Below are positions 46,659-59,605 of a stretch of DNA of 64,000 nt, in pieces (within the stretch, counting starts at the first letter, position 1; every line of letters starts with the position of its first letter). Location: assembly GCA_964019055.1 (NCBI GenBank), contig OZ025222.1, positions 3,399,746-3,463,745 of the forward strand, in the 5' to 3' direction. Both the position numbers and the translations under genes were made by a program. This DNA comes from Anthopleura xanthogrammica. Taxonomy: Eukaryota; Cnidaria; Anthozoa; Actiniaria; Actiniidae. The notes beneath the pieces are model-generated. The model was not told the origin of the DNA, ran no database searches, and saw only the letters and a program-made list of their open reading frames with translations.

Positions 46659-48995
46659 TCAGCGCACGGAGATCTGCCAGATATCTCCTACAGTGTATGG
46701 TTTTGGTGCTGAAAAAGCATCGTCACAAAGGTACCTGTGTCCAATATTATCGTTATCGCCTTTATAGTAACTCGTTCCGTAAAAGTGTGTTGGAGGTAAA
46801 TCCATACAAAAGGGTATCGTACCAAGGCGGCTTGCTCCATGGTGATTTTGGAAGCCCCACTGGTTGACCAAGAAAGTAGGTGTACTTGAACCAGGATATG
46901 TCACTGTACCCCATCTGGCACAATTCTGACTCAGAATGGATGTGTCCTCGGGTAGTCTATCAAACGAGCCACAAGCGGTGGGGTAAACTGTGGCTGCCGC
47001 AGGCCCGGTAAAGAAACTCACTACAGCTCGTCCAGCGTTGTCGTTCTTGGTCATGATGCTCAATACTCTACCCACGGATTTCTTGTGGCAATAGAAATGA
47101 ATCTGGTTGAATCCCATCTTGTTCTTGATATCCATCAAAGCTTCAACTTTAGGTATAACCCAATTGCTGTTCATGTCGTGCGAGGCAATGATGTTGAGGT
47201 CAGGAAACCTGTCCCAAATCTCAGGTTTGGTTGTGGTTTGGAAGACATTCTTCTTTACGATCGTCCAGCCTCCTGTGTTAACAAATTAATGATTTCAGGG
47301 GTCAAAAACCATGTAATCTTTTATATTTTGATTGATATCTTGGCTTCGATACATTGTATTGGCTAATATTTTAACCTGGACTTTTGACCTCATGTTGCAT
47401 TCATTGAGTATCTGGACCCCCTTTGACCTCATGTTCCATTCATCCTACTCTCTGTTTGGGCTTTGACGTTTCTCTTTGTCTATTGAAAGCCGGTTATTGT
47501 ATCTGGTTCAAGTGGTCGTTAAACAAATTCTGCCCAAACATCAGTAGTCTTTGGTTAATGGTAGGGAGTAATTGTATAATAATTACCTCATGGTGATAAT
47601 TGATAATTACTCTAATTAGGCATATTACCGGAATAGTTTAGATTAGTGAAGAAGCGCAAATCAGTTCTCAAATGACAAACGTACATGGAGCGGACGGTTG
47701 TGCCAAGACATTTGGTTCTTAAAATAGGCATATTGACGTACCTCCATCAGTGGTCATGTCACAGTAAGCATGTATTGGGGTTCCTGTGTTGGCCGGGTCT
47801 ATCCAGTACACGCCTGTTCCAACCGAATTGTTTTTGTTCAGTATTTCCAAACAGGATTTGCCAGGAGTATTTCTCGCTAAACCAATGCCGGCCGGTTCTG
47901 ATGAGGGAATAAGAGGAGAATTTGAGAGACTTCGTGACAAATGGCAAAATTTATATCTCAATTTTAATTTGTCAGCCTGTTCATTTCTTATTCTCATGAG
48001 ACCAGACGTGACGTGATCTGACGTGAGACAGTCTTGTGTTACTTAACGTGACGTGATGTAATGTCAGGTAATCTGATGTGACATGATGTCATGTGACGGG
48101 ACGTGTTGTGATTTGATGTGACGTAACGTGATATGTGTAATGTGATGTGAGACATTCTCATGAGACCAGACGTGACGTGATCTGATGTGAGACAGTCTTG
48201 TGTTACCTAACGTGACGTGATGTGATGTCAGGTATTCTGATGTGACCTGATGTCATGTCACGTAAGGTGTTGTTATGTGTCATTGTCAAGTAATGCCATG
48301 TGTTGTGACCTGATGTCATGTCACGTAAGGTGTTGTTATGTATCATTGTCAAGTGATGCCATCTTATGTGACCTGATGTCATGTCACGTAAGGTGTTGTT
48401 ATGTATCATTGTCAAGTGATGCCATCTTATGTGACCTGATGTCATGTCACGTAAGGTGTTGTTATGTATCATTGTCAAGTGATGCCATGTGATGTGACCT
48501 GATGTCATGTCACGTAAGGTGTTGTTATGTATCATTGTGAAGTGATGTCATGTGTTGTGACATGATCCTACGTAACGTGACGTAATATAAAGTAAAGTTA
48601 TATGATATTACGTGACGCACTTTATGACGTGACGTGACGTGACGTGACATTCTCGATGTTTTTCATTTTATTTCCTTCTTACCTGGTGTTCTAAACGCAG
48701 TATTGGTCGTGTAGATGCTGTTTGGTCTCTCTTTATAATGATCTGGAAGTGTCTCTTTGGTCTGTGTGTTCAGTTCACATGCTTTAGTCACCAAGTGAAA
48801 GTTCAGGCTCATACAACGTTCGTCTTTCTTGCATTCCATCACACAAGCAGGGTAATCTTGAGTGGTAAAGGTTTTATACTGTGTAACAGTTAGAGCGTAG
48901 CCATGCTGGGAAGTAATTTTAGGCAGACAGTGTTGCTGAAGACTGATCTTTACTTCCATCACAATGATAGTGACAAGAAGGAAGAATCCAAAAAT
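46659..48995 (-). CDS. Secreted PAN/apple plus fibrinogen-like protein, gene C
   Basis: Exons 48995-48683 (313 bp), 47897-47742 (156 bp) and 47272-46659 (614 bp). Translation opens IFGFFLLVTIIVMEVK after a TTTTTTAG acceptor with an in-frame TAG, so the start is in an unseen exon. The PAN and fibrinogen-like motifs are as in gene A, with SCLEILNK in place of SCLDILNK and a divergent GTVTYPGSSTPTF segment where A, B and D have GTATAGGSSTPTF. Intron 2 is unusual: the 39-bp minisatellite is reduced to one or two copies and about 290 bp of unrelated sequence (47440-47730) fills the space. Intron 1 has about five 63-bp repeats. Downstream are two recent 1.38-kb insertions. Confidence 0.8.
48240..48545. 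repeat. 63-bp repeat in intron 1 of gene C
   Basis: About five copies of the gene B unit; several read CCATCTTATGTGACC, a local variant spread among neighbours. Confidence 0.9.
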
Positions 48996-49274
48996 CTAAA
49001 AAATAATATAAATACAATGAGATAAAGATGAGGAATGTATATTACTATACGAAGTGAACCATCGAAAGCTAATTACAGTCCCTAGCTATTTGCAATTGGT
49101 TAAACTGAATTCTCAATCCAACCCAAAGAAATCGTGCTTTTGATGTAATACGAGCGAGTTAAAAAATGTAAAGATATCCACCTGTCCACTCCAAATAAAT
49201 TTGGGGCTACTTTAATACATTGATGAGTCCAAAACGTCAGTACAATTTCAAACTTTTTTCACTGTGTTAATTTA

Positions 49275-49593
49275 CAGTCAAAACGGCTCAAGCGTACCCC
49301 CTAGGCTCGATTACTGATTTCATTATTCGAGTATTGAGTTGATTATTCACTAAAAAATTTTCATTAAAAAATCCTCACTCCAAACTTCACATTCATTAAA
49401 CAACTAAAATCCTAAGTGATGGCTTTTCTGGGGAGTTTTTCTACCTTGGCAAGGCAATTGTTGAAGAATCCAATCAAAACAAACTTGAAAATAAATTATC
49501 TACTTGAGGAGTCAGAATGAATAATGAACTCAATATTCGAATAATAAATTCATTCATGGTTTCTAGGGGGGTACGCTTGAGCCGTTTTGACTG
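49275..49593. mobile_element. mariner-type MITE, 319 bp, copy 3
   Basis: Same length and nearly the same sequence as 34672-34990, flanked by TA. It was copied with the segment rather than inserted anew. Confidence 0.9.
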
Positions 49594-49934
49594 TAATCGC
49601 GATTCATTAAAGCCTGTTGACTTGATAGCCAAATCTTTCGAGAAATGTGAATTAAAAGCTGTCTATCAAATGTGGAAAGAGCGGAAAATTTCGGCTTTCG
49701 GTTGTTGTATAAATTTACACTGCGAAACAAAACTTCCTCCATTTTTACATTAGCGAGCAGCTGGATCAGAATATTTTGACTGAGATGAAATTTTAAGAAC
49801 TGATTCCAACCGTCTTCAACTAATTGGTTCGAAAACTGTAAACATCCCAGGATACCGCCATGGCGATGGACAAAAAATATAACATTTAGCGATAGCTTGA
49901 AACAAGCTCTTGACTGATCTATTAGATCAAAATC

Positions 49935-50790
49935 CGAACCTGAAACAACCTCTGGGCTGATCTAAGTCAGGTCACGGTTAAATCACAGATTGAACCCTGA
50001 AACAACCTCTGGGCTGATCTAAGTCAGGTCACGGCTAACTCACAGATTGAACCCTGAAACAATCTCTGGGCTGATCTAAGTCAGGTCACGGCTAACTCAC
50101 AGATTGAACCCTGAAACAACCTCTGGGCTGATCTAAGTCAGGTCACGGCTAACTCACAGATTGAACCCTGAAACAATCTCTGGGCTGATCTAAGTCAGGT
50201 CACGGCTAACTCACAGATTGAACCCTGAAACAACCTCTGGGCTGATCTAAGTCAGGTCACGGCTAACTCACAGATTGAACCCTGAAACAATCTCTGGGCT
50301 GATCTAAGTCAGGTCACGGCTGACTCACAGATTGAACCCTGAAACAACCTCTGGGCTGATCTAAGTCAGGTCACGGCTAACTCACAGATTGAACCCTGAA
50401 ACAATCTCTGGGCTGATCTAAGTCAGGTCACAGCTAACTCACAGATTGAACCCTGAAACAACCTCTGGGCTGATCTAAGTCAGGGCACGGCTAACTCACA
50501 GATTGAACCCTGAAACAATCTCTGGGCTGATCTAAGTCAGGTCACAGCTAACTCACAGATTGAACCCTGAAACAACCTCTGGGCTGATCTAAGTCAGGGC
50601 ACGGCTAACTCAGAGATTCAACCCTGAAACAACCTCTGGGCTGATCAAAGTCAGAGCATGGCTAACTCACAGATCGAACCCTGAAACAACCTCTGGGCTG
50701 ATCAAAGTCAGGGCATGGCTAACTCACAGATAGAACCCTGAAACAACCTCTGGGCTGATCAAAGTCAGGGCACGGCTAACTTACAAATTC
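49935..50790. repeat. 57-bp minisatellite, array 4
   Basis: About 15 copies. Most carry a GGTCACGGCTAACTC variant not common in array 3, and copies with CAACCTCTGG and CAATCTCTGG alternate, giving a 114-bp higher-order period. Confidence 0.95.
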
Positions 50791-51598
50791 TACTTGAATT
50801 TATTGTGTTAGCTTTTGCAGAGGGAAGAAAACCGGGGAACCTAGAGAAAACCTTTATTTTCAATCAACGAAGACAAACGTGAGCGGGGGCGAATGTATGC
50901 TATCGCTACGCCATCACCCCTTTCTGTTTTTGTTCTAATAATATTGGTTTCGCTCTTTTTTCTTGTTGATATTTAAAAAATTCTTTTTGAAATTACTGCC
51001 AGAATTAAGATAAAACCTATATATCAAGGTTTAGAAATTTATTTTTGGGAAAAAAAATTCATTGTAATTTCATTGTACAGAACAGAAACTATATCGAATC
51101 TAAAATTCCAGAACTGACGTTGTTAAATTGCGAGGATTTCTTAAGAATAATATGTCTTTGTAATAATTTTTTGAGACTCAATTAATATTCAATAAACAAT
51201 TTCTACTTGGGAAGAAAGAAAAGTGGGTTGCTGAGTTTGCTTTTATAGACGTATTAAAATATTGAGAAGTATTGAATTCTGGTCGTTAATTTGTTTGCGT
51301 AGCTACTGCGAAGAAGAAGGAAAAGATGGAACAGCGAAGAAGATGGCAAAGAATTAGAGGAAAGCAATGAAGATATCATAAAAAAAAGAGGAATAAAGAA
51401 AGAAACGAAGAAACAGGTGAAAAGAGGTGAAATATGGATAAAAAGTTAAGAAAACAGGAAGGAAAAACAGAGAAAAATAGAAAAGAAAGATCAAGGACGA
51501 AGAGAAACAAAGTGACGCACACAAGCACCACACATAAAGCTGTAAGCAGGAAAGAAAAAATAAATAAAAACAAAAATAAAGTTACGAAGATGACTTAC

Positions 51599-51722
51599 AT
51601 TTGAAAATAAAGAATTACACTCAAAAGACATAGGAAAAATGAATTCATAGCAAATAAGCACCTCTATAAAATTAACTGGCAAGTCATCTTCACTAGGTAA
51701 ATTAGGAACACTTTTCGTCAAA
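51599..51722 (-). CDS. Possible orphan exon (unit 4), 124 bp
   Basis: Counterpart of 36881-37004 with the same acceptor and donor and an open frame. No domain recognised; may be part of the same decayed gene as the exon at 52401-52614, though phases do not connect directly. Confidence 0.3.
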
Positions 51723-52400
51723 CTGATAAACCATATTTCATTTGGTTTCTTGCTTAAGTATTGTTATTCAAAGAATCCAAGTATTTTGAAATCATTTTTG
51801 AGGACGAACATTTTTTGAAAGCAAAAAACAAAAAAAATGATCAGATCGAAAATATCAACATGCAAAACAAGTAAACATGCTTCTAAGAATGTCAAAACTT
51901 ACATTACTCATCGATAGAAAGTGACCTCTCATCTTGCCATGTAAACGTTGTTTGTCTTCCTGCTCGTACAGGTTTCTTTTTTAAGCTATCCAATGCCTTA
52001 GTGACGCATGGACTTGGTCGCTAATGACACATTTTATAATGTTTAGTAACGGTGGGCGAACTAGTTGTCATTAGACAAAGATCCTCCCTGTGGGGATCCT
52101 ATAGAATTGAGTCCATTGAGTCACCTTAAGCTCGATGACAGTCAAAGCAAAACATAAAATAATGGACTCAGTGTCTACTAACATCTTACTGACTAATAAG
52201 ACTATGCTTACTTTTTCAAACCTTTATTGTTAAATCCTTAAAATATGAATTTTACTTCAAAACAATAAAATAATTATTGACTACAATCACAAAAGATTGT
52301 AATAAATTTTTTCCCATAGCCAATCTTAACTTTTCAGAAAATGTCTCTATATTCTAAAACACCTGACAAAATAATAAAATAATAGACGAAATAAATTCAC

Positions 52401-52614
52401 CTGTTTCAGCACTAATTATAACCCAGATATATTTTTTTCCAGTTTCTTTGAGCTGTTTAAACGTATGTAAGCAAATTGGCTTCAAAGCACCCCATGATAA
52501 CACCATGACTAAGGTTCGAATATTCTTAATTAGTTTATCAAGTAAAAACGATCTTTCATATTGCGACCTTTCGTTGAGCGAAATTACCGTTTTAATCGAA
52601 TTTTTTTTCGTCAA
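52401..52614 (-). CDS. Isolated exon resembling a class C receptor Venus-flytrap domain
   Basis: A minus-strand exon of 214 bp runs from an ATATTTCAG acceptor (phase 0) to an ACAG|GTGAAT donor (phase 1). Its 71 codons open LTKKNSIKTVISLNERSQ and include RTLVMVLSWGALKPICLHTF then KETGKKYIWVII. The pattern R-x-LV, then a conserved Cys in a helix, then G-x-K-Y-(I/V)-W resembles the extracellular ligand-binding lobe of GABA-B-type receptors. Family identity is judged by eye. No flanking exons could be joined, and the unit 3 copy is frameshifted, so this may be one exon of a decayed gene. Confidence 0.4.
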
Positions 52615-53044
52615 CTGAAATATACCTTCATAATCTTGACTCTTTTCCTCTTTAATATTGTTGTCGTGTGTAGAAACTTTTCAAAACTTCCAATCAATGA
52701 TTCCCTGCTACCGACAAGTCCAGAGGCGCAATGCATTATGGGTCATACTTGGAATTCCGGAGTTTTTCTGTTATCTGTATAACTTATTGCGATTTTGAGC
52801 CGCTAATACGGGTTTATATTGGCGGCTAGTTGGGAGAAAATATATTCCGTATTGGCTGTAGTCGCGAACGCCGTCTTTCTTTCTTTCTTTCTTTCTTTCT
52901 GTCCAAAATAAACTTACTTATTAATGACTTCGTGTGTGGTTGTCGACTCGAAAGTATTAACTCTTCGACAACCACACACACAACCTTACATCATCTTCTT
53001 GTAATGTATATTGAACTCGTAAATTCAGATGTAATATATATATT

Positions 53045-53655
53045 TATCATATGGATATGAGTGTTTTACTGTAAAATACGCCACTCGTAGATCTCATACG
53101 AAACTACATCCGGGGTACGGTGGACATATTTTCCATATCCTCACTAGTGAGGATATCGATGACGTCATTCCTTGGTTTTCCCCGCTCATTTCGGCGCGAG
53201 TTGTCAAAACACTAGTCAGACAAAATGGCGAGATTTGTAAAAGTCACAGACGAATACATCAAATCTTTCAGCGAACAACAGGAGAACGAAAATACAAAGA
53301 AAAAGACACTTTATGACCTGAGAATATTCAACGAATTTCTCCTAAGTGAACAGGAAAACCGAGAGATTCATACAATTCCTCCGAAAGAATTGCAAGATCT
53401 TGCAGTCAGGTTTGTCCTTGGCGTACGAAAGAAAAACGGTGAAGAGTACGAACCATCTTCTATAAGAGCTTTTTTACATATATGAGAGCTTTTATCCATA
53501 TAATAAAAAGAAAATTACACGTTGGCTTGAACATATGAAGTTTATCTTCTCGTGGAAAAAAGATTTCACTTGTTCGCTACGCTCACTCGTGAAATCTTTT
53601 TTTCCACTCGAAGATAAACTTCATATGTTCGCGCCACCGTGTAATATCCTCTATA
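53045..53655. mobile_element. 600-bp insertion with Crypton-like fragment and terminal hairpin
   Basis: Absent from the paralogous site at about 38275. The left part leads to an ATG at 53225. The right part has a strong hairpin, GAACATATGAAGTTTATCTTC paired with GAAGATAAACTTCATATGTTC, nested within TTACACGTTGGC and GCCACCGTGTAA arms. It looks like an internally deleted mobile element. Confidence 0.75.
53225..53485 (+). pseudogene. N-terminal fragment of a Crypton-type tyrosine-recombinase-like protein
   Basis: 86 codons from MARFVKVTDEYIKSF to AFLHI. The run LYDLRIFNEFL, then IPPKELQDLAVRFVLGVRKK, NGEEYEPSSIRAF resembles the N-terminal, SAM-like part of Crypton-derived proteins (DUF3504, as in KIAA1958-, QRICH1- and ZMYM2-like genes). 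The catalytic R...HxxR...Y part is missing: the frame ends where normal homologues would continue, and the hairpin end of the element follows at once. Judged by eye from the motif pattern. Confidence 0.6.
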
Positions 53656-53729
53656 TATTTTTCTATCATGTTGTAACCTTATGTAATATTTAAAATTGTG
53701 TGTGAATAAATAAAAGTCTAAGTCTAAGT

Positions 53730-53834
<105 letters not shown>

Positions 53835-55375
53835 CACGGTTGGTGTACGCTGGTAGTGTTTTCCCACTCACCAGTATGATACTCTCTCTATTATTTCAAA
53901 AAGATTCCTCCGGTTTCCTCTCCCGACGATTTCTCAATTCCAATTAAAACTTGGCCAGCCTACGAACAAGTTTGCCGGTTTGTTTGTTAGGCAGTGGCTA
54001 TTAATACCCGTTTCCCAATCCTCGTAAACAACTGGACTTACATCATTTAGATCGTTTTTCCCCCGTACTTTTAGCTGAACCGTTCGAAATACATGATTCA
54101 GTATTCTTTACTAAAACTTTTTGCTCTCAGGTAAGTTTCACAACGCTAGTTCTTCTCTTAAACTGGACGATTTGTTTATTCATATAAAATCCCAAGCTAC
54201 TAGTAAATGTTCGCTAATTGGCTAAATCGGTCGAGCCAGACTGAAAAGAAACTAAACCACCTACATGGATGGGAGTGATTCTCCATTTGAGGTTGTCTAG
54301 CTCCAGCCCCTTGGACGTATTTATACTTTCAATGACTTTTGGTGTTTAGAAAACATTTTATTTGAATTTCGTGAAATAATTAAAAAAACATACATTTTTA
54401 CCATTGATATATTTACGTGCAATCTTACTAGACTTTGTGGATTTGGGTACCCGACTGTTAGTTAACTGACTAAATTTTAGGCCAAGTGTCAGATAACTGT
54501 TAAACCCCCATCCACTCCATCTTAATGATACTGGAGTAAATATCAAAGTAAATGTTCTTTACTAAATAAATAATCCCTCATACTAATGACGTTTCATACC
54601 TAAACTACCATAATTCTTTTCGAAATTTTCAAATGTTAAAACCCCTTTGAGAGTATTAAGACAATAGTGAGAGTAAGTTTAGCAGACAAAGAAAGCTATC
54701 GAATGGGATAATCTGGCAGTGTAGATATGAAACGTCATCATGTTTGAGGCTTATTGGCATAAAAATCCCCAGTTTCGTTGTTTCTCAGCTCTGTGTCTAG
54801 TTGTGCCACTGTTGATCCAAGCTCTGTGTGCGACATTCGTCTGATTCGACGTTAATGTTTGGACTAGATCTCTAATTTTCGCGGAATTTCTCAAGATATC
54901 TTCAATATAACATTCAGCAAAACTTCTACAGAGCTTGGATCTTGATCTTGATTGATCGTGTGGAAAACTAGAAATCCTCATACATTTAGTAGAGGTCTCT
55001 CAGAAACAAAGCTTGGGCTATGTCTGGTTGTTCAAAGTTTTATAATAAGCACGGAGGCCGGCAGAATTCAAAAATGCTAATTAAGGTCCATTAGCCAGAC
55101 GAGCAACCTCTTCATCAGTGAAAGATGATTGAACGCACTCAGCTACGTTTAGCACTTATCTCAATTTGAATAACTGCTTTGCTGAATATGAATTGTTCTG
55201 TGTATTTACTTGGGAGTCGAAGGTACGTTTTTATTGGAAGGATACTTCAGAGGAAGAGTCATTAATCAGTAAAATTTTGAACCTTTTTCAAGGTCAAAGC
55301 CGAGTTTTCAAAGCCGTAAAATTGTGTCTTCTTGAAACTCTTGAAATTATCTATTTAAGATAGCGAGGCCACGCT

Positions 55376-56330
55376 CTAAAAATATTTTTTCTAGAGCTCC
55401 CCAAGCTTACTATCCAAAATAAAAATGTACCTTGACTTCCATACTTGCGCTATCTATCATATGCGTAGCTCACTGGCATTACTGAGCAGAAATATTTGAA
55501 GTGTACATGTAGGTCTTCGAAGCGGCATAAAGTACCCCACCTTTATTGCCACTACGTAGGCATGTACACAAGAGCAGTGATTAAAATGGCAATAAATATT
55601 AGCTATTTCGTTTGAAAATGTGAATTAGTTGATGCAATCTCAATCGTAATCTATACCCTTGATTCCTAGTTTTCTCCTCTTCTATGCTAATCAGAGTGCT
55701 TTTAAACCCACTAGGATATTTTATAATATAAAAATATTTTTTCTAGAGCTCCCCCAGCTTACTATCCTAAATAAAAATGTACCTTGACTTCCATACTTGT
55801 GCCATCTATCATATGCGTAGCTCACTGGCATTACTGAGCAGAAATATTTGAAGTGTACATGTAGGTCTTCAGCACGCTTTCAAAGAATTTACAAGAGTAT
55901 TAGTGAGAAAATAAATGCTTGTTTTCTCCAAGTATACAAAAAAGTTCGTGGGTATACTTTCGTGAGACCAAGATACTGTATTAATGAAGACAATATGAAA
56001 GAATTAGCCTTAAGTTTCAAGAACTGACTTTAAGTTTTGGCATCTTGTAAAGACTATTCTTCAGGCAAGTGTGAAAGTCAAATTTGCATATTTCTACAAT
56101 AGCACGAAGACGCTTTTGACTAATTTGCATGCGGACTTAGAGCATGCGCAGACGTTTTTCACGCGTGTCTACCCCGCCTTTATTGCCACTACGTAGGCAT
56201 GTACACAAGAGCAATGATTAAAATGGCAATAAATATTAGCTATTTCGTTTGAAAATGTGAATTAGTTGATGCAATCTCAATCGTAATCTATACCCTTGAT
56301 TCCTAGTTTTCTCCTCTTCTATGCTAATCA
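55376..56330. repeat. Local tandem duplication within unit 4
   Basis: The block starting AAATATTTTTTCTAGAGC occurs at 55378 and again at 55735. The first copy has lost about 440 bp between GTCTTC and the CACCTTTATTGCC segment. Unit 3 (about 39945-40545) has one full copy only. Confidence 0.8.
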
Positions 56331-59300
56331 GAGTGCTTTTAAACCCACTAGGATATTTTAAAACCCAAGGAATCGCAGATCGATCGAGAAACCCAAATAA
56401 AAACGTACGTTTGGCCGAAGTAAGTAACGATCTATTAAGTGCTGCCTTTTGGAAATCACTCGTATACCGAAAATGTAAAAAATTTCCGTATCGTGCAAGA
56501 CAAAAATGGTGATAAAGTATATATGGCTCGATCTGCCCCTTCCTTCCCACGATTCATTAAATGGTAATGCGACTTTGTGTTAAAAATTCTATCAATATGG
56601 CTAGTGAAATACTGAACCCGTATATAATAATAATTATAATAATGAAAGATGCGAATGCCTCTTCCGTGGAGGACATCGGGCCATATTACAAGTACCGCTA
56701 TCCTTCGTCAACGAAAGATGTCTAAAGTTATTATGGAAAATCATTTGTGAAAAATTGTAAGAGAAATTATAACCGTACTAGAAGCAAACGGCTATTAAAA
56801 ATCTATATCCTGATTTGTTTAACTAAATGTTTTCGTTTATAATTTAGTAGTAAAACAAAATTATGCAAACATTTGTGTTTGATAATAAACAATTATTGGA
56901 TGAGGTTGAGCATGATATTGTAAATTATCAAAACCAAGGCCGTGTTATCTGCCGAAGCCGTAGGCTGAGGCGGATAAAACGGCCGAGGTCTTGATATTTA
57001 CGATATCATGCGAAAACCGAATTCAATAATTTTTTTATTATACATTTTGTAGAATAAGAATAAAGATTTAATTCTGCTGTCGAAAAAATAGCAAACGTGT
57101 GTCCATTTTCATAATTGTGACCTTTGAACTCGACATGATAAAGGTATTATCTGTAGGTAAAACACGATATCAGGGATTGGCTGAGGGCTCTCGGCCAATC
57201 AGAAGCGAGATAGTGAGTAAAATGTATAATAAGATAAAATATTAGCGTCCGACCTTCTTGAACATGAACGTGAGCCTGAAGGTTATCATTTTTAATGCCT
57301 TCTTACAGCGCGACAAGCAAAATTATGACGACATGCATTTAATGTTTCACATACTTCTATGCACGGGCTTTTGTATTTTAAACCGACATTTTTCGAGGCG
57401 AAGCTTGCTGGTTTCACCAAATAAGGCGTGTAAAAGTTCGTGTAGCAGCAAAAAAGCCCATACACAGAAGTATGCAAATGCATTAAATGTGGTCATACTT
57501 TTGCGCGCTGCGCTGCAAGGTCTCAGTTCAGCTCATATCTTATCTTTACTTACGAAGTAATTGTGAATGTTAGATTAGGGAGCAGCCACTAAACAGAGAA
57601 GGGAGGTTGGTGTAAAGCGTCTTCAGGTCGGTAAAGAATGACTAATTTTCAGGTGGGGTCAAGGAGGCACATAAATTTATGCAAGTAGTGCGGAAACAAA
57701 TACGTCTTGACAGCGGGATTGAAGGGTCAGAAAGACATTTGTTACTTAGAATCATTTGAACATAGCATGTTGGGATTTGCAGCCACCGCACTTCTCTCTG
57801 CTCCTCTAAATTAATAATTGCTTTATTATCGATCAGTGCGAAGTATCAACATCTTTCCCCCAAAGGCCAATTGCTATATACACCTAATTGCAAAAAGGTT
57901 GCATGTAAAAAAAAAAAGAAGCAAATTACAAAATCATAAAATAGCAAAATAGGAATTAATAAGCAATGCACCTTTATTCCTGCTGTTTATATTCTTCTTC
58001 GAATACTCAGCCGTAAAATGAAAGCTCCCCTGAGTAGTCTTCAATGTTAGGTTGTACAAGCTTAACAATTCTAACAAGTATTTTTTATTGTTATTCGACT
58101 CAAGATAATTAATTCCTAATTTGCTTATTTGTAATTTGCTTTCTTAAATGACAACCTTCTTGCAACTAGGTGTATTGAAAGGCTAATTGTTTTGTCATGT
58201 AAATGTGTGCCAATAAACAGACTGAAAGCAGAAGGCCCTCAAAACGTTAACGCGAATTTTGTTTGACGCAAGATGTAATAAAATCAATAATTATCGTATT
58301 AAGCAAATGTACCGAGAATTAACACTCCTCCCCGACCAAATTCTCGGGTTATCCCCAAGTTAAACGTTCTAGGGCGTTTTATAGGAAAAAAGTAGTGGAG
58401 TAGAAAGGGATAAGAGTTGATACATCGCATTTCTGATTTTCTGATCACCCGACAAATGATTGTCTTTGCATCAGGTCCTGTTTCCATAAGAATTCCAAGT
58501 CGTCAGCCGGTTTTGTCTGAAACAGGAAAATTGCGAGAAGAAATTAGTAGAGGTTTTGAAATCCTCTTTACTGAGCAGCCCGTATTTGACTAGAGCTAGC
58601 TGTCGTTTTAGACCCAATACTTCTAGAAATTAAAGCACGCGGAGATATGCACTTAGTAATAGCCAACGACCACGGATGCGAGGTTGCACATGAAAGTTTT
58701 GTTCTTAATTCCAATCAGTTAAATTATCATTTTAAAAATTCTTTAAAGCCATTTTGTACTGGCGATTTTCGTGGCGATTTTTGAAAAATTATTAAAGTTT
58801 CATTTTCTGCTTCTAAAGGAAAATTTTCCAAGTAATGTTAGTGTCCTGAATAAAATTATACAAGTTATTTCTTTACCATTTTTGGCTATGACCCAATTCG
58901 CCTAAAACATCGCATCTAAAATTGCCAATGTAAACGGGCCTTTAAGACAAATTGCCCTAGCTATTTCACTATGATGTCAATGCTTGTATACACGGAAAAG
59001 AATAGTAGAAATTTATTTATTAGACTAAATCATCTTTCGTTCGGGATATTTAGTGTAATATTTGGCAGCAAACTAAATTTTATTGTGAAATAGTTTGTTT
59101 TGCTGGTTATTTGTCCCCTTGCGACCATGATCCTTAGCGTTAAAACAATAGATTGTTTTGATGTGACGTCATAGAGAAATCGGGCAATAGCCAGTGTGCA
59201 CGAGCTCGAATTTCTAGCACAAAGCATGATAGGAAACTGGGTCCATACATCATTTTTTTGGCTTTTCTAAACATATTCATCTGACAATTTTCCCCCCAAC

Positions 59301-59605
59301 ATTTTCTATTGAAATGTAAGTATCTTAACAGACGAAAATAACAGAGTAACTTTTTTCTACTATTTCCTTTGATTTCCCTGTTTCATTTTTGCAGGGCTCG
59401 GTTTCCCAGAATGCTTTGTGAGCTTTGATGCACATTGCCTATTGGAAACTTTATTGATTACATAGACAAACACGCTCCAGATTTTCGTGTATCTTTAGTG
59501 AACAAACACCAAATAATTGAAGGTTACTCGATAATCATGCGCCCGGTGCGTTAAGAAGTATTAATTTTAGGTATTAATCCTTACCTATATCAGGAAGGAA
59601 TGAAA

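Noticed and set aside
54751..54981. 76-codon minus-strand ORF
   Set aside because: The unit 3 paralogue differs by a 4-bp indel that breaks the frame, so no coding constraint is visible.
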